This document shows, piece by piece, positions 22,677-34,590 of a stretch of 64,000 nucleotides of DNA. Position 1 is the stretch's first letter; the number at the start of each line of letters is the position of its first letter. Origin of the DNA: Atopsyche davidsoni. Its lineage: Eukaryota; Arthropoda; Insecta; Trichoptera; Hydrobiosidae. The stretch is from positions 1,922,001 through 1,986,000 of the forward strand of contig JAILWY010000028.1 in NCBI GenBank assembly GCA_022113835.1. Reading direction: 5' to 3'. The notes below the pieces were generated by a model. It saw only the letters and a list, made by a program, of their open reading frames with translations, had not been told where the DNA came from and ran no database searches. The position numbers and the translations under genes are program-made.

Positions 22677-24997
22677 ATGTACGGAGACTCTGATGAAGCG
22701 TCAGAAGTCCTCGTCAGAAGGGAATACGAAAATTTAGGATACCCTGTTGACGCAGTAGAGTGTATCCAAGAGGAGCCTTTCTTGAGGGACAGGCACGGTC
22801 GTTCGGCCCACGATAAACAGTTGATGAAGATATTTTACAAGGGAGCGATCAACCACGGAGACGCCGCCAGCTACGGTGAGGCTGTGAAGGCGATAGAGCT
22901 GGAGATTGGGGCCGATCCTCTGGATCAAAACTCCGACCCGGCCGCGTATTACACTTGCTGCTTTTGCGGTCTGATCTTCAAACACCCCAAGCGGTTTTTG
23001 ATTCACTACAAATGGCACAGCTATGGAAAGTCTAACGACGATGAAAAATCTGAAACTACCAAAAAGCAAAAAAAGAAAAAGAAAAAACTTGTAGCGAAGA
23101 AGGACGACGATGAAAAGGATGAAAATGGATCGTTTCCATGTGATGTTTGTAACCAAGTTTATAGGTAATATATATTTTTTGCTTTCTAGCTTTTGATCAA
23201 TTTTTTTAGAAATTTACAAATCATAAATATGTTACCACGATTTTAATTAAATACGCTCAGTTTTATTTAAATTTTTTTCCTTCGAAAGATTTTTTTTTTT
23301 ACTATCAAATATGTTTGACTTATTTTCAGGACAAGACGTAGCATGCAAAATCACCGAACACGACTACATTTTGCCACACCAAAAGAGTGCAAAATATGTC
23401 ACAAGACCTTCAACAACAGCGGGTATTTGAACAGCCACATGATGACGCACACGGAGGGCAAGAAGTTCATGTGCAGTCAGTGCCCCAAAACATTCAAGTT
23501 CATGCACAGTCTTCAGCGTCACATCCCGACTCACCTGGAAGAAAAGAATTTCCCTTGCATCGGATGCGATAAATCATTTGGCTCTGAGCTACTGCTGAAA
23601 ATTCACAGCAAGACGCATCTCAAGCCCATGAAGGGGAAATCCCTGAGATGTTCATTTTGTCCCAAAACGTTCTATCAGTCTTTTAGCCTCATAGCTCACG
23701 AGAGAACTCACACGGGTGAGAGGCCATTCGAGTGCCACCTGTGCAAGCAGAAGTACCCCACTAACTCCAGCTTGTCTCGTCATCTCAAAGTGGTAACTCA
23801 CTCATTACCTAACTAGTCTAGTTAACCCATCACCGAAATTCACAAAATGGGGTGTATTTATTTTAAAGTTCGATTGGCAATTTTTTCCATCACACTAGCG
23901 TACAGGTTGTCATATTCTTTGGCCTATCTAGTAATTTTCGGCCTTGTCTCTTGATCTGAAGATCCAATCCAAAACTAAAACTTATAATTTCAAACGTAAG
24001 AGTCAAACTGACTTCTATTCTGTATGAAATAAACTGAATATTGATAATTCCAGTCGCACGGGGGACACCTGCCGTTCGAGTGCGAGTACTGTGGACGATC
24101 CTTCCACATCCGCTCGGCCTGGGATTATCATATTCGGCGCGCACACTTCAAGGAAAGGCCTCACACCTGCGATGTCTGCGGCAATACCTTCATCTGCCGT
24201 TCTGAGTTGCTCAAACACCATAAGAAGGTACATAAGGCGCAATGAGACAGTTCAAACTCTTCAGTACCACATTAACATCCAATTTTGAAAATAGCCTATC
24301 ACCAATAGTATATTACAGAAGAACCTTTTATTGTCTGTGAACTTATTATTACATGCTTGTGTCTTCAGAAAGTATCTTCACATATTAAGATAGGGTCTCC
24401 ATTAGTTCCGTGCTGAACAGTTCTATTCATAAAATATATAAGAAGTTTTATAAATCACATTAATGATTGATAAAAAAATATCATGCATTGTCTACCCTTC
24501 TAGTAAAATTTAAAATGACAAAATATGTGTTTACATTGCTTTAAATATATTTTAAGGCAAGCAGTGCTTTGTTTGTATGAATAACACGCCGCTGGTCGGG
24601 GTACACCAGGGTCGTTCATACATTTATCTATTCTAATTACATACTGCTTGAAAGATGACATCTACTTAGATGTGGTTCTTGAGAACTTGAATTTAGTAGT
24701 TAGTTAGTAGCTAAAAGTAACCTCAAATACACCCGATGGTTGCCGTCACGTGAATTTAATTAGTTTTTAGTTTTTTTCTTTTTATACACGTAATAATTTT
24801 TACTGAAATACAACACAAAACCATTCAATGCATCTTTATTTTATTGATTTCAGGCGCATGAAACAACAGACGAGAGTATGCTGGTTGGCCACAATGTAGA
24901 CACGCCGTCCTCTACCAAGTCCAGCGTCAGGAGGCGAAAGCCGCGGCGGAAACAAAGGCGACACGAATCCTCGGATGAAGACGACGACAGCTCTTGA
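22677..24997 (+). CDS. C2H2 zinc-finger protein, four exons, 422 residues
   Basis: Exons 22677-23164, 23330-23792, 24054-24227 and 24854-24997 join in frame through GT-AG introns (phases 2, 0, 0). Start ATGTACGGAG is the first Met of an open acidic N-terminus (YGDSDEASEVLVRREYENLG). Nine fingers are seen: one isolated (YYTCCFCGLIFKHPKRFL), then after a Lys-rich stretch (TTKKQKKKKKK, probable nuclear localisation signal) eight in series: CDVCNQVYR, CKICHKTF, CSQCPKTF, CIGCDKSF, CSFCPKTF, CHLCKQKY, CEYCGRSF and CDVCGNTF. Introns cut fingers two, seven and nine, and splicing restores each C2H2 spacing, which strongly supports the model. The end is basic then acidic (RRRKPRRKQRRHESSDEDDDSS). One TGERP linker is present. 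Expected to be a nuclear sequence-specific DNA-binding regulator; target unknown. Reading through introns two or three also completes the last finger before a stop, so shorter isoforms are possible. Confidence 0.9.
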
Positions 24998-26480
24998 CCC
25001 TTAAGCTACCTGACCTCGAATGTTTCACCGAGGAACCAGGAGGCCAGCACCAGTCTGGCCGCAGAACCCGAGAAAGAAACTTTTTCTAAATTTATTGAAA
25101 ACAAGCCTTTGATTCCTAGGCTTGAAGAAAAAAGAGTCCACCTTTTATAGTCAAATCCTAGAGTCGACATTTTAGAAGTGAGATGAGTAATTAATTAGAG
25201 ATGCACTTTTAAAGAGAAACAAGTCCTCAACTTCGGACTTTATTGTCTGTATTTATTATACTTAATATTTATAAGCATATGAGAAATGAAACAGTGTAAA
25301 TACACAAAATAATCAATTAATTTTTAAAACCTCAATGACTATTATTTGATACTTTTAACTCTTTTTTTAGTTTCTATTATCAAATAATTGCAATTTTTGT
25401 GCAATATTCTTTGTTGTAAGGCATTTTTTTTAACAATATCAAAAAGTTTTACTAATGTATGTGGAAATAGCGGTGAAGGTTTTTCGGAAATGACTACTTT
25501 CTTGTTTTGATTGTCAGTGATTATTTCCCTGACAACATTCATTGTGATTTTTAGCTTTTTGTCAACATTCATAACATCATTTTTATCGATTCACTTTGTA
25601 TTAATTAGATTTTATTTTTTACTTTAACTTTGTTCTCCTCTTCCTATGAAAATATCAATTGAATAATCATCACGTAATTACTCAATCAATTTATTCCTTC
25701 TTTTTGTATGAAATCATTTTGACTACTGTTTCTAACATTGCATTAATAAAATTGACTGTCAAATCACGCAAATCTAATATTTACTAAAGCAATAAGAAAT
25801 TCCTTTTGTTTAAAATGTTTTCGTGAAAATTTTCCATATTTCATTTCTCATACATTCATTGTACGTGGTTTCAAAGTATATGCAATTAAATTTTAGAAAT
25901 TAAGAAGTAAAATAAATTTATATATAAAATATTTAACTCATAGCACATCTGCCTCGTCATAAATTTTTAATTCCATTATTTAGATGAATAAGACACTGTG
26001 TTCTAATGTGATGCATAATAAGAACGTTGATTAAATCAATGACGTGTGTGAGTACAAAGACAAGATAAATTGCAAAGTACACACTGTTTAGGACATCAGA
26101 AAGAAAATGTCCAGTGCAATAAAATGAAAATACTATTAGAATTATAATAATTTACATATTCTCAAAATTCACGGTATAACCTGAGAAGAGATATATATTT
26201 AGATAATTATTAATATTAAATCTAACATAAAAAACCCTAAGCAATTGTTTCTATGTAGACATAACCATCCTGACTTTATTTTATTTCACAAGTGAGAGAT
26301 TCTATTAAAGCATACAAGTATTGTTACATGGAAAAATATAATATACCAAAGAAAGAATGCACCAATAAATCTTATTTAATAAAATAAGTATATTATAGTT
26401 AAAACTAACCAATGTGCTTATATTTTAATGTAGTTTTAAAAAAAAAACAATTTAATACCATGATACTGTATGAGCTTTAA
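24998..26480. other. 3'UTR and intergenic DNA between convergent genes
   Basis: AT-rich, no coding exon seen. The plus-strand zinc-finger gene ends here and the minus-strand candidate gene ends from the other side, so the two are convergent. Confidence 0.5.
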
Positions 26481-26485
26481 GCCTG

Positions 26486-26497
26486 TTTATTTTTATT
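26486..26497 (-). terminator. Tandem poly(A) signals of the minus-strand candidate gene
   Basis: Two adjacent AATAAA copies on the minus strand, about 31 nt beyond the proposed stop at 26528-26530. Their position supports a real 3' end. Confidence 0.5.
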
Positions 26498-26527
26498 TCT
26501 GTAATTTGAGAGCGTAGTCGTCAATAA

Positions 26528-29500
26528 CTAATTTGTTAGCGTAGTGTGCCCCCAGGAAGGCAAGCAATATTCAAAAGCAATTGTGGTCGTGTCCGGTTTG
26601 ATGTTTCCGGAATTTGCCTTTTTCTGTAGAAGAAAATCACACGAAACCTGCATCAGAGGGTTTTTCCTCGCAAAGTTTTGCTTCCCTTGACCTTTCTGTG
26701 AGCTTTGAATTAAGAAATAATATAAATAAGATGAGAATTTGATAGATAATTTAATTAGTAGAATAATACTAATTTCAATGCAGGCTACGAGTATTCAAGA
26801 CAACGAAATATATATGTAATAAATATATGTAGAATATTCTCTAAAATGCTAATATCCTATGTCTGTCTAGTTTGTTAATTATTAAAATAACCTAACTTCT
26901 TGAGTATTTTTTTTAACTTTTTGATAAATCAAGAGTTAAAACGATTGGATGGGAAACCCGAAAAATTAAGAACTTAGCTGCCATGTAAATCTGACTAGAC
27001 TTAGGTCCATCGGTGCTTTGAGACGAGTGGAATCCACGGACTTGCAACTCTCAGGACATGTTTAAAGAATATTCAATACTTTTTGGTTACATCAATGGCT
27101 TCTAGTAAACATATTTACTAAAAACACATTATTATTTTCTACAAATAATTTATAATATTTTCTACACACAGTATTTCAAATAGGTCTAAGTATGATGTAT
27201 CTTTTTACCAAATGTCAAATTCAAAGAATTCTACTATTAAAGAATGTATAAAAAAATAATGTTTTGTATTTTTTATTACAAGTATTTTAATTGTTACATA
27301 TTTTTTTGTAATTATAATTGTTTAAAAGACCGAGGCGGGGTATACTGCAGTGTCCAGGTTTTTGGACCGTTACATCTTTTTAGCTCCATTAGGCAGGTGT
27401 ACAATAATTTAGAAAACTTGGTGCTTACGATTAAAAAATAACTGCCCTAGGTAAAATCTGCCTAGTAAATTAATGTAAATTCAGTTAGTTAGTTATAATG
27501 AACAACCAAACATAGCATTGATTTGTAGGCTCATTTGTGTTCTTTCTAAAAACTTTTATGAAGTATTTAGAGCACATTAGGCATATTGCAGAACCATTGA
27601 CAATCAGTTAACCCTGATATTTTGGGACTGTTTTACCACACTTATAAATGAGTTACTATTTTATATTTAATGATTGTAGTTTTTTTCATACTTTTTGAAA
27701 GTAATTAATATAAAAGGAAAATGTGTTACAAACAAAATAAAATATTACAAATACAAAGTATGTGTTCAATTTCCAAATTTTTTGCATCACATTCTTACTC
27801 TGTGAAATGACTGCCATGTCTGAAAAATAAGTTGCAATCAATTTATCTTGCCGTTTATACAGAATGTCAAAATTCATGATATCACACTAAAAGTCGTCAC
27901 ATGGATATAAACAAAAAAAAATTATCATTTGAAAGTAAAAAGCTGTCTTTTTTTAATACTAAATATAATTGAGAAGTACAAATGGACACGAGGTGTGTGA
28001 TTAAGTCATGCGCGCTGCTTATAAGCTTCACTACCTGCCCTTGTTCAACACATCGTGTCTCATCTAATAAGTAAATATAAATGTAAATATAGGATATAAA
28101 TTGAATTAGTTGCAGTGAAATCGAGGCTAACCATTAAAATCCATTAATGACCTACTTAAAAACTTTTAGAATGTTAAGATATTTTTAAGAGAGGAAAAAT
28201 ATACTTTATATAATTGTTGATATTTTTTTAACTAGATATGAATTATTATTTTTGATTGATGATGCTAACTTCGTTGGTAACGAGATAGAAATGAATGGAG
28301 AGCAAGTAATGTTGTCAAATGAAAAAAGATTTCATATCCTATCCCCATAGGTACAAAAGTCTTGTTGGTAAGATATAGAATACTCCAAAAGATTAAGAAA
28401 ACTTACACTTTTTTCTTTGGGTATTCAAATTCCGTTTTCTATAAAGTAAAAAACACTTTTGTTAATTTTGTTTAAATTGTAACTCTTAATACTCATAAAA
28501 ATAAATTAAAATGTACAATAATAAAAACCGATTCTCAAAGTTATCTTATCTTTACTCAATAAAAACCTAGTGTATTTGGACCTGTGGATTGTGTCAATTT
28601 CTGTGGATTTTCAGACCTGCAAGACTCAGCGTATTTTGGATTTGTGAAGTTTCTGTCATGCATTAGCCGTCAATGATATACTTTTACATGTAAAAGAACC
28701 CTTCTAGCACACCCTGAGGGTTCCAAGTCATTAAACTCTACTCATCATAGAGCAACTGTCTCTAAATCTCATAAGCACATTAGATCCTATCCATGGTTAG
28801 GCTTTACAGGTTTGATGGTATTCATCAGAAGGCAAGCAAACATTGAAATTATATGGCTGGGTAAATTTAGAGAAGGGACTCACTGCTGAAAGTCTTCTTT
28901 TTCAAGTAGCTGTTGGAACTGTTGCTTGACATATACAACGAAAGCGAAAGGCGCGACGTTGGACCTGGAGTGAGAACGGCGCGAGCTCGTTCTTTGCCCG
29001 CTCTGTGAATAATGAGAACAAAAAAAATAATGTTAAATAATAGCATTCATTTCTTCTGGAAACATCTTAAATTGCATTGAAAATACATAAGTGAGGTATA
29101 TTTTTAAATGGGCTTTCATCTTCATCAAGTGTCTCTCCTCAAAGGAGGTTGGCGACCATTTTACTGAGCATGCTGTGCCAGTTTTAATGTAATGGGTCTC
29201 CGGGTCCTTCTACACTGCAGTTTTATACTGGAAGGAAAAGTCTGCTACTGCCCGATAGCATTATTATATAATCCTTTCCTTACAAAGCTTGGAATTTAAA
29301 TCTGATACTTCTGCAGCAAGCTACAGAAACAATAACAGGAACCCCCCCCCACCTCAACAAGGTCATCCAGAGCACATCCCTCCATAATCCAAGACATTCC
29401 ATGTCCACTACTCCATTACCGATCTTTTACATACGCTCAGGGTACAAAATGACAGCCATGCACAAGCAACAGAATGGGGAGAGTGTGAAGAATATAAATG

Positions 29501-29793
29501 GGCTTATATTCTAACTATTATAAAAACATATTTTCATTTAATCTGATTTTGAATGACATCTTATATGTATAATGCGTGTATCAAAGATTAAAAAGACTTC
29601 ACAAGATTGTATTTTACAAAAAAAGTCTAGTTTTAAAAAAATCAAAAAATGATATGGACTTAAAAAAAAAAACCTGCATCCATTTTATGGTTTTCAATAA
29701 CACTAATTATTTTACCTTAGAGCGTTCCCTGTCAAAGCGTTTTTTTGTTTTCCTTCTGCTTTTGGATTTATCGCTTTGATTACTGTCGGACAT
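26528..29793 (-). CDS. Probable small Ser/Arg- and Lys-rich protein, five exons, unidentified
   Basis: On the minus strand, ATG at 29793-29791 opens a 26-residue basic exon (MSDSNQSDKSKSRRKTKKRF) ending at 29716 with donor AAG-GTAAAA, phase 0. Proposed following exons: 29002-28884 (good acceptor TTATTCACAG, donor GTGAGT; SSRRSHSRSN then YVKQQFQQLLEKEDFQ), 28438-28407 (32 nt, acceptor ACTTTATAG, donor GTAAGT), 28063-28035 (29 nt, donor CAG-GTAGTG) and a last exon starting at 26695 or 26623 and ending in TAG at 26530-26528. Lengths 119, 32 and 29 sum to 180, so the frame stays open throughout, giving 141 or 117 residues. Two AATAAA signals follow. The N-terminal half is like RS-rich nuclear proteins; YVKQQFQQLLEKEDFQ could be a short amphipathic helix. 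No family is recognised. Exon 1 and exon 2 are the most convincing, while the frame of the last exon is less certain because three frames are open in it. Confidence 0.45.
26988..27068 (+). repeat. Dispersed repeat family R, second copy
   Basis: Shares ATCTGACTAGA and CGGTGCTTTGAGACGAGTGG with 8823-9010. Lies in the large last intron of the minus-strand candidate gene. Confidence 0.5.
29120..29420 (-). mobile_element. LINE-type 3' end fragment (long variant)
   Basis: Plus strand begins CTTCATCAAGTGTCTCTCCT, then AAAGGAGGTTGGCGACCATT, the shared block of about ten fragments in this window. It matches 62222-62465 over most of its length (GGGTCTCCGGGTCCTTCTAC, CAGAGCACATCCCTCC). A run of nine C lies at 29343. 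Confidence 0.55.
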
Positions 29794-30314
29794 TTCACAG
29801 TAATACTGTAAATTTTGTGCAAATTGTGTTGTTTGAAAAAACAAAAATGACGAAGATGGCGTTTCGATAAAACAAACGAATATGATCCTAATCCGTTCAT
29901 TTTTCCACACATTCAAATACAGAATATTTTTTTACCATAAACAATCGTGTACATTTTTTTCCATAAACATTAGACGATTTTATGATAATGTTTTTTTTAT
30001 ATTGACAATTAATTATTAGGATAATAACTTAAAGCAAGACTTTTATGCTTTCTAAAGATAATTTATTATTTTTGTATGAAAATACACGATTTAATACACA
30101 ATTCAATAAGATACCCAGGAATTCGTAAAGTTTTATTAATAAAAAAAAACTTTATTTTAAGGCATCGAATTTGCATGACAACTATTTTGTAATTGCAGCG
30201 AAGACTTTATATATAGTTTTTCGTAAATAATATTATATAAAAAAAATGAACAATTCATTATTTTCTTTTATGTAAATTTACAACAGTTGTTAATGTTATG
30301 TTTACAATAATATG

Positions 30315-30392
30315 TGTGGCTATCCCTTGATCTTGCGCGCAGGTTGTGGAGCTTGCAATATGTGGCTTAGGTGGGAGAGTACATGGATTTCT
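30315..30392 (-). repeat. Dispersed repeat, copy 2
   Basis: Inverse-complement match to 22189-22262 with interspersed mismatches, including CCACCTAAGCCACAT and CCACAACCTGCGC on the minus strand. Confidence 0.6.
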
Positions 30393-30533
30393 ATACTTTC
30401 ATAGTTGAGTTTATGTAAAAATATGTCTAAAAACGTTATAATTAAGCAATCAATAATGCGCTGGAGAAAAAACCGGCCTAAAATAAATTATTTAGTAGTA
30501 TCTATATTTTTAATTGTGTCAATAATTTATATC

Positions 30534-30622
30534 AAGTGCGGTTGGTGATCATCTCACTGGACATATTTGTCTGTTCACGGTTTTCTTATGGGGGATAGTA
30601 TTGTGGGTCTCCGATTCTTTCT
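30534..30622 (-). mobile_element. LINE-type 3' end fragment
   Basis: GGTTGGTGATCATCTCACTG, then TTCACGGTTTTCTTATGGGG and GTGGGTCTCCG, a diverged copy of the block at 30886-31002 and 42243-42375. Confidence 0.45.
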
Positions 30623-30885
30623 ATTTAATTTATTATATTTGGCTTATACGTGATGCTTTATTATATAAGAATTCATTGGAAATTTCTTTGGTTGTGATTT
30701 TGCTAGTACTTATTATCGAAAGGTCCTCGGTTGAACGACTAGAAACCAGGCCTTGTATCAACTGATGTGGTATTTATTCGTTTGTTTTTCATAGAGAAGA
30801 AGCAATTTCCTAACCGCCTTGGGCGCCGCACAGTGTGCCGCACGATTTTTTTACTGAACTGACAATTTAAAAAATATATATATAT

Positions 30886-31002
30886 TCTTCTTCTCCGGTG
30901 CCTCTTCTCTGAGGAGGTTGGTGACCATCTCACTGAAAATATATTTATGCTAAGCCAGTGTTCATGGTTTTCTTAGGGAGAATAGTGGGTTTCTACGCCG
31001 CA
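30886..31002 (-). mobile_element. LINE-type 3' end fragment
   Basis: CTTCTTCTCCGGTGCCTCTT, CTGAGGAGGTTGGTGACCAT and CCAGTGTTCATGGTTTTCTT identify it as another member of the same family. Confidence 0.55.
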
Positions 31003-31312
31003 GTTTATTTTATATTGATGATTGTGAATTATTAGTTTTGATGTAATCGATAGCTAGTCATGATAAATATTGCGTTTACTCTTGTCTTTCTGAATTCTGT
31101 TGCAGATATGCATATATTTTTTTAAATATACTATAAACATCTACTGTAGAACAGACAGCAATGCACGCTTGTAATTTAATAAACAATAAGTATAATTAAT
31201 AATAAAAAAATACCAATATAATAGCGTAAGAATACAGTACGTTGACATAAATTAAAAATTACGTAAATATGTTTTTAAACGTTTCTTTAATATTGCATAA
31301 ATGTGTGTATAT

Positions 31313-31329
31313 ACACACACACACACACA
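31313..31329. repeat. CA dinucleotide microsatellite
   Basis: About eight CA units followed by a short TA run. Confidence 0.8.
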
Positions 31330-32171
31330 TATATATTATATTTTTGTAATAACTTCCATTTAAAACAAGGTTATAACATTTTATAAATATTTTTTTCTCA
31401 TTGGAGAACTATTCTTAAACTAACAAATAACGTCATCGCAGTGATCTTCATTCAAAATCAATATTTCGTTCTCAAGTGTTGTGCTGCAGTTTAGTTTTTT
31501 TATACTTTTCAGTTTACTGAGACCGCCTTCTGGGATTTGAAATTAACGTATAAAATCAATCCTTTGATCGACTTTGAATAACGATCTATTACAACAGCGA
31601 TCTAATAAAACTTTATAAATGTATATATATATATATTTTAAATATATAAAGCGTCACGATTAGTAACGAATTTTAATCAACTGTATAAGATGATTGACTA
31701 CAATTTTTTTCTGGGTAAAAAAATTATTTTCATAATAATATCAGTCGAGATGATATTGCAGCACACTGTGCTGATTTACCCTCTGCGGGGAAACAATGAA
31801 TATTACATTAAAAATCTTCATGTGTTTTTGACATAAGATAATGGAAGCACCCCCGGGCAGACAGTCGTCTGAGAGGGCACTTTTTCTAAACGCAGACAAT
31901 ATTATATTATTGTAAATATACTTAGAACATTAGATTAATGAATTTTACACAAACGATGCTGCAAAGAGTTATCATGCTTTGTACTTGTGAATATAAAAAC
32001 ATTAAATCACAGTGTTTAGAACATTTATTCTTAAGTCCACGGTTCTATCCCCGTCCTGACAAGCGAATCCCAAGCAGATGTAATTGGGCTCACTCCTATT
32101 TCAGTTTGATCCAAGACGATTTGTATCGATATTGCATGTGTTGATACAATTTTTTTTGATAATAATCGTAT

Positions 32172-32252
32172 AGACGTTGCGACACAACCGACAAGCGAAC
32201 CGTAACAATCACCATTCTGTTGTCAGTTGTGTCACAGCGTGTGAAGGCAGCT
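32172..32252. mobile_element. CTACACACG-end MITE, short copy
   Basis: GACGTTGCGACACAACCGAC at the left and TCAGTTGTGTCACAGCGTGT at the right are inverse repeats; about 80 bp. Confidence 0.6.
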
Positions 32253-32677
32253 TTAACATCTGTGGGTAGTTTATACAGCGATGAAGCAACCCACAGTATT
32301 ATATTGTGCGTTTCGCATAGATAAAATATACGAGCTCATAAGGCTTTAGCCAATCTCGAACACAAGGAGCTTACAGGTAAGCACCTGTCGTGAGTGTTTC
32401 GGGCTCCTGTTAGAATTTCAGAGGGGCTACTGAAATCAAAAGAAAGCAGTGGCGGGTAATTGGTGGAGGGGTTGAATTTCGCGTTTCGGTTACTAAAATT
32501 TCATTATGCATAAAAAAGTGGCAAACAAATGCCTCTTTGAATGAAAAATCTAGGATATAACAAACATTTTTAATTTGTGTGTAATACCCCACTAATTTGG
32601 CTGTACATATTAGTCGATTATCGAATATTCAATATATTAGCGTTTTTAATTTGGCATTTCATGGAAGTCTGTCTCGC

Positions 32678-32744
32678 CGTAAGACCGGTGCGTTAAGACG
32701 AGCGGAGTCCAGGGACTTGTAAATCTCAGGGCGTGTTTGAAGGA
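32678..32744 (+). repeat. Dispersed repeat family R, third copy
   Basis: ACCGGTGCGTTAAGACGAGC and GGACTTGTAAATCTCAGGGC parallel the copies at 8823 and 26988. Confidence 0.5.
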
Positions 32745-33112
32745 TCTCTTTTCTGAAATCTGTTAGTGTCTCGTGGTTTTATTTTTTTCCTTTTCTTTAT
32801 CTTAATTGTTTTCTTTTTATTTGCCATAAGCTCTTGTAGTTTTATTTCTATGAATTTGTTTATATTTTTGGCTATACTTTTCAGAGATATGATATTTCAT
32901 ATTATGTATAACTTTTTCCATTTCAGAGTGATAAGTCTATTGGAATCTGCCTCCATTGGGGTAAAACGTTCTAACTGAATCTTTTCTTTGATACATGATA
33001 GAGATAGAGCCTAGAAAGGGATGCGGGAATTTAATCAAAATATAAAATATAGCAGTTATCTAAAAGTGACAAAAATATGTAATCAAGAGCCTTCAAACAA
33101 TTGTATGGATGA

Positions 33113-33850
33113 GAAAGCTTGCGAAAAACAGTATATTTGATAGGAATATTAATTGGCTGAATATTTAGATGAAAAGTAATGAACAACTTGCTAAAGGTAG
33201 TATATTTACGCAGTAGATCAATTTAGTCGTCAATGAGTAGTTGGATGAAGGATTGTAGAAAATTTGCTGATGGCAGTATATTTACAAAGAATATCAATTT
33301 AGTCGCTATAAGTCAATGGTTGGATAAAAGGTGGAGAAAAACTTGCTAAAGGGAGTATATTTAAAAGGAATATCAATTTAATCGATATAAGTGAGTAGTT
33401 GGAAGAAGGGCTGTAGAAAACTTGCTGATGGCAGTATATTTACAAGGAATATTAATTTAGTCGTTATAAGTCAGCGGTTGGATAAAAGGTGGAGTAAAGC
33501 TTGCTAAAGGGAGTTTAACAAGGAATATCAATTTAATCGATATAAGTGAGTAGCTGGATGAAGGATTGTAGAAAACTTGCTGATGGCAGTATATTTACAA
33601 TGAATATTCATTTAGTCGCTTTATGTCAGCGGTTGGATAAAAGGTGGAGGAAAACTTGCTAAAGGGAGTATATTTACAAGGAATATCAATTTGATCGATA
33701 TAAGTGCGTAGTTGAATGATGGGCAGTATAAAACTTGCTGATGGCAGTATATGATATTTACGAAAAATATCAATTTAGTCGATATAAGTCAGTGATTGGA
33801 TGAAAGCAGTCAATGAAAATAGTCAATATAAGTGAATGGTGAGATAAAGG
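33113..33850 (+). repeat. Minisatellite, 79-bp unit in alternating A/B dimers
   Basis: TTGCT anchors occur at 33188, 33264, 33343, 33422, 33501, 33577, 33656 and 33735, spacing 76-79. Units alternate between a form with GCTGATGGCAGTATATTTAC and a form with GCTAAAGGGAG, the first with GATGAAGGATTGTAGAAAA upstream and the second with GGATAAAAGGTGGAG. The repeating block is therefore a dimer of about 158 bp. Edges are degenerate. Confidence 0.9.
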
Positions 33851-34338
33851 TGTTTATGGAGTGCTGTTGATTCGCGTTCGCCTCCAAAGGCACACTCGGA
33901 GAGCGCTGATGTACCTCAGGGCTTCAGGGCCAGCTTAAAGATCTTCAAATATGGATGAAGCGATTAGGTAACCCGGAGCTCTTTAATAAATAATTAGTGT
34001 ACGCTGTGCGTGCATATTAGAGAGCCATTTTCACTCAAAATACAAAATAAGACACGTGTGAAACACAAAGGGAAATCTGAGCATTTGTTATTACAGAAAA
34101 TGAATATTTGTTAGTATTAAATATATATTTTTTTATTTATCAATGTGTGTGAAAATTGTCACTTATAAAAGAAAAAGTAAATAGACTAGTCAAAATATTT
34201 TTTTGATTTTGAAATTAAAATTATATAATAGTATTAAAAAAATAATTGGTTCAAAAGACGATTAAATAATCACAATTTTTTTCTCGTCGTTTCGTTTATA
34301 AATTGTAGAGTTTGCATGTTCTAATTGATTACAATTGT

Positions 34339-34590
34339 CTTCTTCTTTTAGTGCCTCTCCTTAGAGGAAGTTGGTGACCATTTCATTAAACACATATTTC
34401 GGGCAGGTTTTACCGATTCGGCTGTACTCCGACTTCTAGCCACTGGTGTAAATTCCGCATCCGCGTTAGTCTCCTCCTTCGAATGCCCCCCTTTTCCTTC
34501 GATATTTTCCTTAGATAATTAGCTTTAGTATGGTGTATTTATTGTTTCGAAAAATATGGCCAAAATAGGAGAGTCTGTGCAAGACACTCT
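34339..34590 (-). mobile_element. LINE ORF2 C-terminus and 3' end fragment
   Basis: Plus strand: CTTCTTCTTTTAGTGCCTCT, then AGAGGAAGTTGGTGACCATT and a CCGATTCGGCTGTACTCCG block. The minus strand contains a decayed reading with a YFGHIFRNNKYTILKL-like segment, reminiscent of the C-terminus of arthropod endonuclease/reverse-transcriptase LINEs. Frameshifted and inactive. Confidence 0.55.

Larger units (their letters stand above)
31003..33110. other. AT-rich intergenic DNA
   Basis: No gene seen. Contains a CA microsatellite, one MITE copy (32172-32252) and a family R repeat (32678-32744). Confidence 0.45.

Noticed and set aside
33113..33850. CRISPR-like regular spacing
   Set aside because: The whole 79-bp unit is repeated with no unique spacers, and the genome is eukaryotic.
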